Assembly (NCBI GenBank): GCA_902600895.1
Contig: CACKLF010000007.1
Coordinates: 1-59,829 of the forward strand
DNA: 59,829 nucleotides
Direction of reading: 5' to 3'
From: an uncultured Alphaproteobacteria bacterium
GTDB taxonomy: Bacteria > Pseudomonadota > Alphaproteobacteria > Rhodobacterales > Rhodobacteraceae
The position numbers were made by a program, and so were the translations under genes. Below the pieces are notes generated by a model. It was not told the DNA's origin. It did no database searches and saw only the letters and a list, made by a program, of their open reading frames with translations. This document shows, one piece after another, positions 28,381-37,091 of the stretch. Positions within the stretch are counted from its first letter, which is position 1. Each line of letters begins with the position of its first letter.

Positions 28381-28848
28381 ATGGATACAATAGACAAAAA
28401 TATCTTACAGATACTTCAAAAAAATACAACTTTGCCTCTAAGTGAGATCGCAAATAGAGTGGGAATCTCCAAAACGCCGTGTTGGAACAGAATTCGAGCC
28501 TTGGAAGAGAAAGGTGTTATTCGAGAAAAAGTAGCTATCTTGGATAAAGGAAAACTAAACCTTAACGTTGTTGTTTTTTTATCAATTTCTGTAAGTCACC
28601 ACTCTGACTCATGGGTTAAAAAATTTTCTGAAACGGTCAAAAAGCATGAACAAATAATTGAGGTTTATCGGGTAACTGGATCAAACATGGATTATTTACT
28701 TAAAATCGTCGCAGCATCTGTAGCAGAATATGACGAATTTCAACAGAGACTTATTAATGAAATAGAATTTAGCAACATGTCATCAAGTATAGCTTTGAAG
28801 GAAATAAAACGAGCAACTGCTTTACCCCTAGAATTTCTCAAAGTTTAA
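28381..28848 (+). CDS. Lrp/AsnC-family transcriptional regulator
   Basis: 155 residues from the ATG at 28381. It has an N-terminal winged helix ('MDTIDKNILQILQKN', 'LSEIANRVGISKTPCWNRIRAL') and a C-terminal AsnC ligand/oligomer domain ('VYRVTGSNMDYLLKIVA'). The later ATG is preferred over that at 28336 because the family starts 'MDxxDxxIL'. Such proteins respond to amino acids. It is divergent from metY and is the obvious candidate regulator of it. Confidence 0.9.
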   Translation: MDTIDKNILQILQKNTTLPLSEIANRVGISKTPCWNRIRALEEKGVIREKVAILDKGKLNLNVVVFLSISVSHHSDSWVKKFSETVKKHEQIIEVYRVTGSNMDYLLKIVAASVAEYDEFQQRLINEIEFSNMSSSIALKEIKRATALPLEFLKV

Positions 28849-28869
28849 AATACAGAAATGTTAGAAATT

Positions 28870-28890
28870 CATGTTTTAATATAAAACATG
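28870..28890. terminator. Perfect 9-bp hairpin after the Lrp-type gene
   Basis: CATGTTTTA and TAAAACATG are exact reverse complements around the loop ATA, 21 bases after the stop codon. The sequence after it is only moderately T-rich, so it may end or protect the transcript. Confidence 0.45.
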
Positions 28891-29124
28891 ATCTTTGTGA
28901 TTTTGTATTCTTAATTCATAAAAATTTATGCTGTTCAAAAGTATCTTGATATGCCTAAATTAATCTACAAGCCTCCATCATACAAAAAGCTTTGATCTCC
29001 CGGCTTTGCATCTAAAGCTAAAAAATTTGCCTTTAGTTTTTTTCGATCAGATGTCCCCAAAGTTTTAAGAATAAATATATTCTTGGCTTCTTGGAATTCA
29101 TTAGAAAGTATTTATATCAGGGCG

Positions 29125-30612
29125 ATGAAAAATGAAGCTCTGATAATTTTAGGAAATCAATTATTCCCCATTGAATGCCTTCCAAAAAATAAAGATATCA
29201 AAATATTTATGATGGAGGACTGGGAACTTTGTACTTACGAAAAACACCATAAGCAGAAAATAATATTTTTTTTAACGGCTATGCGAAATTATAGAGATAC
29301 TTTATTACAATCTAAGTATGACGTAAGTTACCATCAATTAGATAAAAGTGATAAGAAAACGACCTTTCTAGACCGCCTTGGAGATTTTTGTAAAATAAAT
29401 GAGATAAGAACAGTCAACCATTTTGAAATAGCGGACAAGCCTTTCAGAAAGAAAATTAGTGATTTTTTAACTTATAATGCCATAAATCCAAATATTTTGA
29501 AAAACCCTATGTTCATTTTTGATCAATGCGAATTTAAATCACACTCGGCAGGCAAGGTATATCAAATGGGGAATTTTTATAAGAAAATTCGTGCCCAAAA
29601 AAAAATACTCATGGATGGGGAGATGCCGGTTGGTGGCAAATGGACATACGATGAAGAAAACCGAAAAAAAATTCCAACTGGAGAGAGGATTCCTGAATTG
29701 CCTCCCTTTAAAGAGACAAAGTATCACCAAAAAATAACAAGCATTGTTGCAGAGAACTTTGCCGATCACCCTGGTGAGATTGATAAATGCTGGCTCCCAA
29801 CCACTCGTACGGACTCAAAGGAGTTTTTTGTTGAATTTCTAAAAAAGCGATTTAAAAAGTTTGGTGATTATGAAGATGCAATTGACACTAGAGGCCATTT
29901 TCTTTTTCATAGTGGTATAAGTGCGTTACTAAACATCGGTTTACTACTGCCAGAGGATGTTATAACTGAAGCAATTAGTTTTTCAAAAAACCATGGGATA
30001 AAACTAAACAATCTGGAGGGCTTTGTCAGACAAATCATAGGTTGGAGAGAATTTATGAAGGGAACCTATGAACTTCATAGTGAAAAGCAAGAAATATCTA
30101 ATTTTTTCAACCACAAAAAACTACTAACAGACCATTGGTATACTGCATCAACCGGAATAGATCCTCTCGACGATGCAATAAGAGGAACTATTGAATATGG
30201 TTATACACATCATATTAATAGACTTATGGTTATCTCAAATATCATGAACTTATGTGAAGTTGACCCAAGATGTATTTACAAATGGTTTATGGAAATGTTT
30301 GTAGACTCATCTGAATGGGTAATGGTACCCAATGTATACGGTATGAGCACCTTTGCCGATGGTGGGATTTTTGCTACTAAGCCATATATATGTGGTTCAA
30401 ATTATATCCTTAAGATGAGTAATTCGAACAGAGGGGACTGGTGTGAAATAGTTGATGGTTTATACTGGCGCTTCATAGAAAAACATTCTGAATTTTTTAG
30501 TAGAAACTATCGGCTGTCTTTCATGACGAGGGCACTTAAAAAAATTCAACCAGACAGAAAAGCTCGTATATTTCTTAAAGCTTCCAACTTTATTGATCAA
30601 TATGTGACCTAA
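29125..30612 (+). CDS. FeS-BCP/CryPro-type photolyase-cryptochrome relative lacking the Fe-S ligands
   Basis: 495 residues of the 'deoxyribodipyrimidine photolyase-related' group (prokaryotic 6-4 photolyase PhrB/CryB). The start 'EALIILGNQLFP' is the antenna domain, and 'HHINRLMVISNIM', 'MVPNVYGMSTFADGG' and 'TKPYICGSNYILKMS' are FAD-domain motifs. After 'KMS' the family normally has a YCxxC...ACPF segment binding [4Fe-4S]; here it is replaced by the shorter 'NSNRGDWCEIVDGLYW', and the first ligand position (before 'YTHHINRL') is not Cys. FAD binding is expected; the cluster is not. ATG 29125 gives the family start. It heads a plus-strand operon. Confidence 0.85.
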   Translation: MKNEALIILGNQLFPIECLPKNKDIKIFMMEDWELCTYEKHHKQKIIFFLTAMRNYRDTLLQSKYDVSYHQLDKSDKKTTFLDRLGDFCKINEIRTVNHFEIADKPFRKKISDFLTYNAINPNILKNPMFIFDQCEFKSHSAGKVYQMGNFYKKIRAQKKILMDGEMPVGGKWTYDEENRKKIPTGERIPELPPFKETKYHQKITSIVAENFADHPGEIDKCWLPTTRTDSKEFFVEFLKKRFKKFGDYEDAIDTRGHFLFHSGISALLNIGLLLPEDVITEAISFSKNHGIKLNNLEGFVRQIIGWREFMKGTYELHSEKQEISNFFNHKKLLTDHWYTASTGIDPLDDAIRGTIEYGYTHHINRLMVISNIMNLCEVDPRCIYKWFMEMFVDSSEWVMVPNVYGMSTFADGGIFATKPYICGSNYILKMSNSNRGDWCEIVDGLYWRFIEKHSEFFSRNYRLSFMTRALKKIQPDRKARIFLKASNFIDQYVT

Positions 30613-30648
30613 CTTATCCATAATTTTGAAAGTTATTCAGGAGACGAT

Positions 30649-30999
30649 ATGAAAGAAGAATCAGATAAAAGATGGTATTTTATAAACTCTAGAAGGAAAG
30701 ATTTATTATGGCTCATTTCTATAGTGACTGCCACCAACCTAATAATATTTACCTTTATTCATCTTCAAACTGAAGCCAAATATACACTATCAGCTCTTTC
30801 AGTTTTAAATGTTTTAATCTTGATTTTTGGTGGGGTAGGAATAATTGATGAACTCAAGGCGGTTTCAGAAGATTTAAAAAATGATACGAGCAAGGTAAGT
30901 ATAATATTCCAAAAAATACCCTGGAATTTTTTTAGGAATGCCTTGCCATCTCTTTTTATTTTAATTGGTATTATGCAACTATACGAAATATGGGTCTAA
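30649..30999 (+). CDS. Small membrane protein of unknown function
   Basis: 116 residues with a charged N-terminus and three predicted membrane helices (about 20-40, 48-68, 95-113), the last two flanking a hydrophilic helix 'DELKAVSEDLKNDTSKVS'. A strong ribosome-binding site (CAGGAG) precedes the ATG. It lies 36 bases after the photolyase relative and 19 bases before the hydrolase gene, so all three look co-transcribed. I do not recognise a family. Confidence 0.65.
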   Translation: MKEESDKRWYFINSRRKDLLWLISIVTATNLIIFTFIHLQTEAKYTLSALSVLNVLILIFGGVGIIDELKAVSEDLKNDTSKVSIIFQKIPWNFFRNALPSLFILIGIMQLYEIWV

Positions 31000-31018
31000 A
31001 TTCCGAGGAGAAATAGAA

Positions 31019-32536
31019 TTGTACTCTGAAAAAAAGGTTTTGACTTTAAATACCAGCAAACTTCTTCTATCGGTTGTGTTTCTTGCCTTGGCTATTATTT
31101 CAGGCGGACAGTTAGTCAAAACTGAAAAAGACTTAATAGCCAGCCAGCAAATCGTTAACGATACACCAGTAAAATTATTGGAACCAAAGAAACCCAATGG
31201 AAATTTAGTATTTATCGCTCATGGATTTGCAGGATCATCAAATTTCATGCGTCCCCTCGCAGTGTCTTTAACTCGCTCTGGATTCACCACAATCCGATAT
31301 GATTTTTTAGGCCATGGTGAAAATAAACAGCCATATACTGGCTCAATAACTGAGCTTTCAGGCGCCACAGAACTCTTTGTCAAACAAACCAATTCAATCA
31401 TTGATCATTACAAGGAGGTATATAGGCCAGAAAAAATGGTTCTAATTGGCCATTCGATGGCAACTGACATAATCGTGCGTACCGCTTTAGAACGATCCGA
31501 TATATTTTCAGTGATTGGAATATCTACTTATACAGATGCAATCACTGCTACAAAACCAAATAATATTCTCATATTAAATGGAGAGTGGGAACCACGGTTA
31601 AAACTTAAAGCTTACGACATACTAACCAAAATTGGTATTGCCAGACCGGAAGAGAATATCACTTATGGGTCATTCAATGATGGATCAGCACGAAAAATAT
31701 CAACGATAATTAATGCAGATCACGTAGGAATTCTGTTTTCAGAACGGACACAAATCGCAATTGGAGATTGGTTGAATGAAATTTTTAAAAGTAAAATAAT
31801 CAGTAAAACAAATAAAATGGGAATATGGATTGCGATACTTATCTCAAGTATTTTTTTTCTTATTTTGTTCTTTATCTTATCTTTTCCAAAATTAAGTCCT
31901 CAGAGTTTCAATGTGTCATTTAAAAAATTCATTATTCTAAGTTTAGTTTCATCTTTAATTTCACCACTTGTATTGAGCTACGGGAAAATACATTTCGTTT
32001 ACTACTCCGCTCAAAACCATATAATAAACCATTTATTCTTGTATACGGGTATATGCTGGATATGTGTGCCATTTACTTCATTAGGTAAATTTCTAAGTAA
32101 CGGGTATTTACAAATATTTTCAATATTAGCTCTAATATACACTTTAATGATAGGAGTTGCTTTAAACTCGTATGTAAGCACTTTTATACCGTTAAACTTT
32201 GAAAGATTATCATTATTGGCAATCCTCCTGATAGGGTGCATTCCTTACATGATGCTTGTCCAAGTCCTTCGCCACTCTGAATCTAATGGATGGTTAATGG
32301 CAACGATATCTAATTCCCTTTTAATACTTTCTCTTGCATTGTCTATATATCTAAATTTCAAAGAGCTATTCCTAATTGGATATTCCATATTACTATTTAT
32401 TTTATTTTCTGGAGTATTTGGCCTTTTGAGTACATTAGCTGCAAAAAGGATTAATAATCACCTGGCCATAGCAAACGTCAATGGTCTCTTATTAGCATGT
32501 GCATTTGCTACGGCCATACCTCTTTATATACCATAG
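31019..32536 (+). CDS. Alpha/beta-hydrolase fused to a multi-helix membrane domain
   Basis: About 505 residues. One N-terminal membrane helix (about 10-30) is followed by an alpha/beta-hydrolase domain (about 55-260) with oxyanion 'AHGFAGSSNFMRP', 'YDFLGHGEN' and nucleophile elbow 'IGHSMAT' (Ser146). After it come about eight hydrophobic helices (about 268-505). The hydrolase half resembles lysophospholipases and the 'DUF' esterases with an HGF motif. GAGGAG 8 bases before the TTG at 31019 decides that start. It probably acts on a lipid-like ester at the membrane. Its operon position below a photolyase relative is unexplained. Confidence 0.7.
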   Translation: MYSEKKVLTLNTSKLLLSVVFLALAIISGGQLVKTEKDLIASQQIVNDTPVKLLEPKKPNGNLVFIAHGFAGSSNFMRPLAVSLTRSGFTTIRYDFLGHGENKQPYTGSITELSGATELFVKQTNSIIDHYKEVYRPEKMVLIGHSMATDIIVRTALERSDIFSVIGISTYTDAITATKPNNILILNGEWEPRLKLKAYDILTKIGIARPEENITYGSFNDGSARKISTIINADHVGILFSERTQIAIGDWLNEIFKSKIISKTNKMGIWIAILISSIFFLILFFILSFPKLSPQSFNVSFKKFIILSLVSSLISPLVLSYGKIHFVYYSAQNHIINHLFLYTGICWICVPFTSLGKFLSNGYLQIFSILALIYTLMIGVALNSYVSTFIPLNFERLSLLAILLIGCIPYMMLVQVLRHSESNGWLMATISNSLLILSLALSIYLNFKELFLIGYSILLFILFSGVFGLLSTLAAKRINNHLAIANVNGLLLACAFATAIPLYIP

Positions 32537-32542
32537 TGAATC

Positions 32543-33952
32543 TTAGCTTAAAGACTTAAAAGCATTCAGAGCCCTTTCTCGAGAAATCTTTAGATCAACA
32601 ATTGGCTCGGGATAATTTTCTCCGAGCTTAACCTCTGCAGAGTCTAAAATTTCCTTTGGAGCTTCCCATGGACAGAACAAATATTTGTTTGGCACTTTGG
32701 ATAACTCAGGAATGTATCTTCGTACATAGTTTCCATAAGGGTCAAATTTTTCGCCCTGTGTAACAGGATTGAATATTCTAAAATATGGTGCAGCGTCAGC
32801 ACCACAGCCAGCGATCCACTGCCATCCTGCAGAATTGTTAGCTAGATCAGCATCGCATAAGGTATCCCAAAACCATCTTTCACCCTCACGCCAGTCAATG
32901 AGCAAATTTTTTACTAAAAAGGACCCCACTATCATTCTAGAGCGATTATGCATATAACCCGTCTGCCACAGCTCACGCATCCCTGCATCAACCATTGGCA
33001 CACCAGTGAGACCCTGCCTCCACGCTGTAAGATTCCTTTCATTTTTAACCCATGGAAAGCTATCAAATTTACTTTGCAAATTTTGAGTGGATAAATTTGG
33101 GTTATTATATAGCTGGCTATAGGAAAATTCCCTCCATCCTAACTCGCTACAAAAATGATCAATGTTTTTATTTTGACCTTCATGTTTTGCTCCATACCAC
33201 AACTGATTGGGTGACACCTCGCCAAAATGAAGGTGGGGTGATAGCCTAGAAACAAAGTGATCCGATGGATAATTTCTTCCCTCTTTATAATTCTTTATTC
33301 CAGTAGCTAGAAATTTAGAAAAACTATCTTGTGCATTTGTTTCTCCAATTTCCCAGTGCTGCATCACGCTTTTATCCCACCTGATACTTGGCAGAAGTTT
33401 CAACTCATCAATGGATTTTGAGAGGGAACTCTGAAAAATATTTAACTTCTTTGGTGGATCAAGTGGCTCTCTGGGAGGTGTATAATTTAGGCAACCTTTA
33501 CGAAAAAATGGTGTAAATACTTTGTATGGAGAACCATCATCTTTCTTTATTTCCCACGGTTCCCACAGAAGAGCATTGTTGAAACTTTTAACTTCTATAT
33601 TTCTTTTCATTAAATTAGACTTAATTTTTTCGTCTCTTTTTATTCTCCAAGGCTCATAGCATCGCCCCCAATACACAGCTTCGATTGAATAAGTATCAAT
33701 AAGCCCATTTATTACTTCTATGGGATCACCTTTCTCAATCCATAGTTTCCCATCAAGTGAGTGGCTGAGAGATTTTAAAGAGTAATGTAGCCACATCTTA
33801 CTTGCACTACCCATTAAGTCCCTGTCCGGATTAATTGTATCAAGTATATATATAGGGAGAACGCTTTCAGCCTCACAAGCTGCTAATAAGGCCGGATTAT
33901 CTGCTAGCCGTAAATCTTGTCTAAACCAACAAATTGCAATCTTTCTTTTCAT
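32543..33952 (-). CDS. phrB: Class I CPD photolyase
   Basis: 469 residues, standard length. There is an N-terminal antenna domain 'ICWFRQDLRLADNPAL', then a C-terminal FAD domain with 'SRLSPHLHFGEVSPNQLW', 'ELGWREFSYSQL', 'GVPMVDAGMRELWQTGYMHNRSRM' and 'ANNSAGWQWIAGCGADAAPYFRIFNP'. The substrate-side WxxAGCGxDAAP motif is the bacterial CPD class I signature. It repairs UV-made cyclobutane dimers using blue light. Its start overlaps the stop of the upstream photolyase (ATGA), so the two are translationally coupled. Confidence 0.92.
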   Translation of the reverse strand: MKRKIAICWFRQDLRLADNPALLAACEAESVLPIYILDTINPDRDLMGSASKMWLHYSLKSLSHSLDGKLWIEKGDPIEVINGLIDTYSIEAVYWGRCYEPWRIKRDEKIKSNLMKRNIEVKSFNNALLWEPWEIKKDDGSPYKVFTPFFRKGCLNYTPPREPLDPPKKLNIFQSSLSKSIDELKLLPSIRWDKSVMQHWEIGETNAQDSFSKFLATGIKNYKEGRNYPSDHFVSRLSPHLHFGEVSPNQLWYGAKHEGQNKNIDHFCSELGWREFSYSQLYNNPNLSTQNLQSKFDSFPWVKNERNLTAWRQGLTGVPMVDAGMRELWQTGYMHNRSRMIVGSFLVKNLLIDWREGERWFWDTLCDADLANNSAGWQWIAGCGADAAPYFRIFNPVTQGEKFDPYGNYVRRYIPELSKVPNKYLFCPWEAPKEILDSAEVKLGENYPEPIVDLKISRERALNAFKSLS

Positions 33953-35502
33953 AACGGCAACTCCTCTTGATGAATTATTTTCCTTTTTTTGTTTTTGCTT
34001 GCACCAAATGTAAGTTTTGATTTTTTTCGGCTTCCATGCTTTACATAAATGCTTTTTGCAACCTTTTTAAAATCTGAATTTTTTCTTATTTCATAAACTG
34101 CTTTTGCTGCCAATTTTCTGGAAGATAATTCATCTACTATGGGTTCTAAATATCCTTTGGGAAGAACAGAAGATAACCAAGGTGTATGTATATACTTTTT
34201 TGAAATACCTGAAAGCTCTGGCAACCAAGTCTTAACAAAGGTTCCGTCAGGATCATGATCATAACCTTGCTTTACAGGATTATAGATTCTAATTGTATTT
34301 ATTCCAGTGGTACCCGACTGCATCTGAACCTGAGAATAATGAATTCCTGGTTCGTAATCGACAAAAAGATTTGCCAACCATAAGGATGTTTCTCTCCAGT
34401 GTAACCATAAATGATAACTGGCAAAACTGATTAGCATAGCTCTCATACGGAAATTTAGCCATCCGGTCGCAATCAGAGACCTCATGCAAGCATCAACCAT
34501 TGGAAACCCCGTATTTCCAAATTTCCAAGAATGAAATTTTGCATGATCAAATTCATGCTCCCGCACTCCATCATAGGCAGAATGCAAATTATTAAATTCT
34601 ATTTGAGGCTGATCTTCCAATTTTTGAATGAAATGACAATGCCACCTCAGGCGGCTAGAAAATGACTTAAAAGACCTATTCCAAGAATTCCGACTATCTT
34701 TATCTAAATCTTTTAATTTGTATTTATTCAACTCTAGAGCTTGAAATACTTCGCGAACTGACATGATCCCAAAGGCGATATACGCGGAAAGTCTCGAACA
34801 ACTATCATATGCAGTCAAAGGAGATGACATTTGCGAAGAATAGTTTTTACCACTTTTATTCAAAAACTCGTTTAAAAGCCTTTCAGCCTCCTCTCTACTC
34901 CCTTTCTGAGATTTTACCAAACCATCGAATTCCAGGTTCAAATCTTCAGCTGAAGGCAAAGAATCTGAAGGTTCGACAGTAGTTTTAATACTTTCAGTCA
35001 ATCCACATATCGGCATATTCATTTCCCTATACCATTGCTTTGACCAGCCATCTCTATTCTGTAAGCCTCGTACAACGCCGTTCCGTTTATACTCGATCCA
35101 ATCTACATTATTACTTTTTGCCCAGTGGGCTACTTCTTTGTCCCTTTCATATGTCCACCCATTCCAAGTTTCCTTGTGGGACCAAATGGTAATTTTTTTG
35201 TATTTTTTGTTCAAATAACTAAAGACATCCACAGCATTGCCAACTTTAATGACTAAACGTGATTTCTTCAAACGTAGATCCCTATCCAAGGAATTAATAG
35301 CATCTCCTAAAAATTTGTAATGCCGATAAGACATATCTTTCTGTGACCAGAGATCGGGTTCTACAATATAGAGCGGTAATATTTGGCCCTGTGTAGACGC
35401 GTCGCATAAAACTTTGTTGTCACTAAGCCTGAGGTCACGCTTAAACCATACGATGTTTAAATGCCTCAATTGGACCATTTCATCAGAGAAATTTTCTGTC
35501 AT
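33949..35502 (-). CDS. Second photolyase/cryptochrome-family flavoprotein
   Basis: 517 residues. The antenna domain begins 'LNIVWFKRDLRLSDN', followed by the marked segment 'WSHKETWNGWTYERDKEVAHW'. The FAD domain has 'SRLSAYIAFGIMSVREVFQ', 'WHCHFIQKLEDQP', 'GFPMVDACMRSLIATGWLNFRMRAM' and 'MQSGTTGINTIRIYNPVKQGYDHDP'. The last motif replaces the WxxAGxGxDAAP of CPD enzymes with 'QSGTTGINTIR', placing it in a separate bacterial branch that occurs with DUF2256 proteins. Its lesion or signalling role is unclear. A lysine-rich tail (about 490-510) is unusual. First gene of the pair with phrB. Confidence 0.85.
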   Translation of the reverse strand: MTENFSDEMVQLRHLNIVWFKRDLRLSDNKVLCDASTQGQILPLYIVEPDLWSQKDMSYRHYKFLGDAINSLDRDLRLKKSRLVIKVGNAVDVFSYLNKKYKKITIWSHKETWNGWTYERDKEVAHWAKSNNVDWIEYKRNGVVRGLQNRDGWSKQWYREMNMPICGLTESIKTTVEPSDSLPSAEDLNLEFDGLVKSQKGSREEAERLLNEFLNKSGKNYSSQMSSPLTAYDSCSRLSAYIAFGIMSVREVFQALELNKYKLKDLDKDSRNSWNRSFKSFSSRLRWHCHFIQKLEDQPQIEFNNLHSAYDGVREHEFDHAKFHSWKFGNTGFPMVDACMRSLIATGWLNFRMRAMLISFASYHLWLHWRETSLWLANLFVDYEPGIHYSQVQMQSGTTGINTIRIYNPVKQGYDHDPDGTFVKTWLPELSGISKKYIHTPWLSSVLPKGYLEPIVDELSSRKLAAKAVYEIRKNSDFKKVAKSIYVKHGSRKKSKLTFGASKNKKRKIIHQEELPL

Positions 35503-35560
35503 TGTAAAGCTCTAACTATTTAATTCATAGGACATAAAGCTAATTGGACTTTTGTTATTT

Positions 35561-36355
35561 TTAATCACTGGCTTTGTCATTGATTATAAGGCGACTAATT
35601 TTTGGAAAGAAATAAGGAACATTTGACTTATATTTTTCAAATTTCAATCCATAAAAATTGGAGAAGCGTTTCTCTTTTAAGTATGGACCAAAAAAACAAT
35701 ATAAGGTGTAGAACAATGCTACAATAAACAAATCCAATGTCATAAATGGAGAAGTCCAAAGAACCAAACAAAAAGACAGATAGATTGGCTGTCTAATTAA
35801 TTTAAACAAACCACTATCCGGCATTTTTGGAAAAACTGGCTCAATATTTCTGTATAGAGATGTCCAACCTAAAGAACCAGTTTGGACCTGATAACCAGCT
35901 TGTATCGAAGACACTGATAATAGCATCCATGAAAGGAGATTTAAAAGGATAAAAAAAATGTTTGCTGGAAACCCAAACTTCCAAATCACAACGTGTGATG
36001 GACTCCACAAAATGAATAAAAGTAGCAATTGGACTGACGCTATTGTTGCGTAGATTGTAGTTCTTAAAACCCTAGCGTGAGCCTTAGGTGAAAAGTAATC
36101 TAAAGTCCTCATTCCACTACTAGTTAAGAAAAATGAATGGCCAACTGGAAATTGTATGAGCAAAATAAAATTAAAAAAAACTGCCCAGTATCCACTCATT
36201 TTACCAACCGAGTATGAAAACCCTGTTATTATAGATCCAAACATAATAAGACCTGCCAACATAAATATACCATGGCAAGCAGCTCCATAACAAAGAGCGG
36301 TAAGTTTTTTTCCATTCGGCGATCTCACGACTTCGAAATAAGTACTAACATGCAA
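35561..36355 (-). CDS. Integral membrane methyltransferase-like protein (ICMT/NnrU/MddA-like)
   Basis: About 264 residues with five to six membrane helices. The C-terminal block 'GLFKLIRQPIYLSFCLVLW' followed by an E/K-rich 'LKEKRFSNFYGLKFEKYKSNVPYF' matches the cofactor-binding region of isoprenylcysteine/phospholipid-type membrane methyltransferases. The overall layout ('GHSFFLTSSGM...', 'TTIYATIASVQLLLLFILWSP') also resembles the NnrU/MddA group, MddA being methanethiol S-methyltransferase. Substrate unknown. The start is uncertain: TTG at 36355 or GTG at 36328, neither with a clear ribosome-binding site. It lies 58 bases upstream of the photolyase pair on the same strand. Confidence 0.6.
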   Translation of the reverse strand: MHVSTYFEVVRSPNGKKLTALCYGAACHGIFMLAGLIMFGSIITGFSYSVGKMSGYWAVFFNFILLIQFPVGHSFFLTSSGMRTLDYFSPKAHARVLRTTIYATIASVQLLLLFILWSPSHVVIWKFGFPANIFFILLNLLSWMLLSVSSIQAGYQVQTGSLGWTSLYRNIEPVFPKMPDSGLFKLIRQPIYLSFCLVLWTSPFMTLDLFIVALFYTLYCFFGPYLKEKRFSNFYGLKFEKYKSNVPYFFPKISRLIINDKASD

Positions 36356-36446
36356 AAATCAATAGCTTTAGACCAAGTGTCGCATTACATTATCTGGTCT
36401 CACATTATAAACCACCATCAAAGTATAGTTGGGCCAACTCATAGAA

Positions 36447-37091
36447 ATGAAAAAATTACATCCGTATTCTATCTGCGTTATCGATATTGGATCACCTAAG
36501 CTAGGAAACATTGGCTGGTCTCTCATTAATAAAGATGGCACAAATGACTGGTCAGGACAGGAACTTGATGACCTCTTCCCAATAATCTCTAACCAACTCG
36601 AAACTGGCGGGTTACTTTTAGGCCTAGAGGCTCCATTATTTGTTCCACTTAGAGATGATCTGATCCTGGCAACAAAAGCAAGAAAAGGAGAGGAAAGAAG
36701 ACCATGGTCTGCGGGAGCAGGTGCGCAAGTCTTAGCTATGAATCTCCCCATAATGATCTATATTTTTGAGAAGATCATAAAAAGTGCCACCAAAACAGAA
36801 TTTATAATAAACTCCGAACACTTTTCTGGAGTAACGGGACAGACTCTGATTTTTGAGGCTTTTGTAAGTGGTAAAGATAAGGGGGAGTCTCACATTGAAG
36901 ATGCTCAAATAATGTCTCGTTATTGTTCCCAATATTCAAAAATTAATAGCCTCCCCAACACGATTTTAGAAGATGAGCCTGGTGTAAGATATTTTAATCT
37001 TGCGGCTGCAGCTCTATTGCAATGTGGTGGAATTAAAAATTTGGATAATTTACACATTCAGTCTCCAATTTTTCAACCCAAAAGTAATTAG
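36447..37091 (+). CDS. Hypothetical RNase H-like (DUF429-like) protein
   Basis: About 214 residues. 'ICVIDIGSPKLGNIGW', 'LLLGLEAPLFVP', 'RRPWSAGAGAQVLAM' and 'SHIEDAQIM' place acidic residues (Asp, Glu, Asp) in the order found in RNase H-fold nucleases such as DUF429 proteins. That is pattern matching, not a proven assignment. ATG 36447 is chosen over the TTG at 36429. Its stop TAG is followed directly by the ATG of the DUF2256 gene, and it is divergent from the membrane methyltransferase, so it belongs to the photolyase island by position. Confidence 0.6.
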   Translation: MKKLHPYSICVIDIGSPKLGNIGWSLINKDGTNDWSGQELDDLFPIISNQLETGGLLLGLEAPLFVPLRDDLILATKARKGEERRPWSAGAGAQVLAMNLPIMIYIFEKIIKSATKTEFIINSEHFSGVTGQTLIFEAFVSGKDKGESHIEDAQIMSRYCSQYSKINSLPNTILEDEPGVRYFNLAAAALLQCGGIKNLDNLHIQSPIFQPKSN

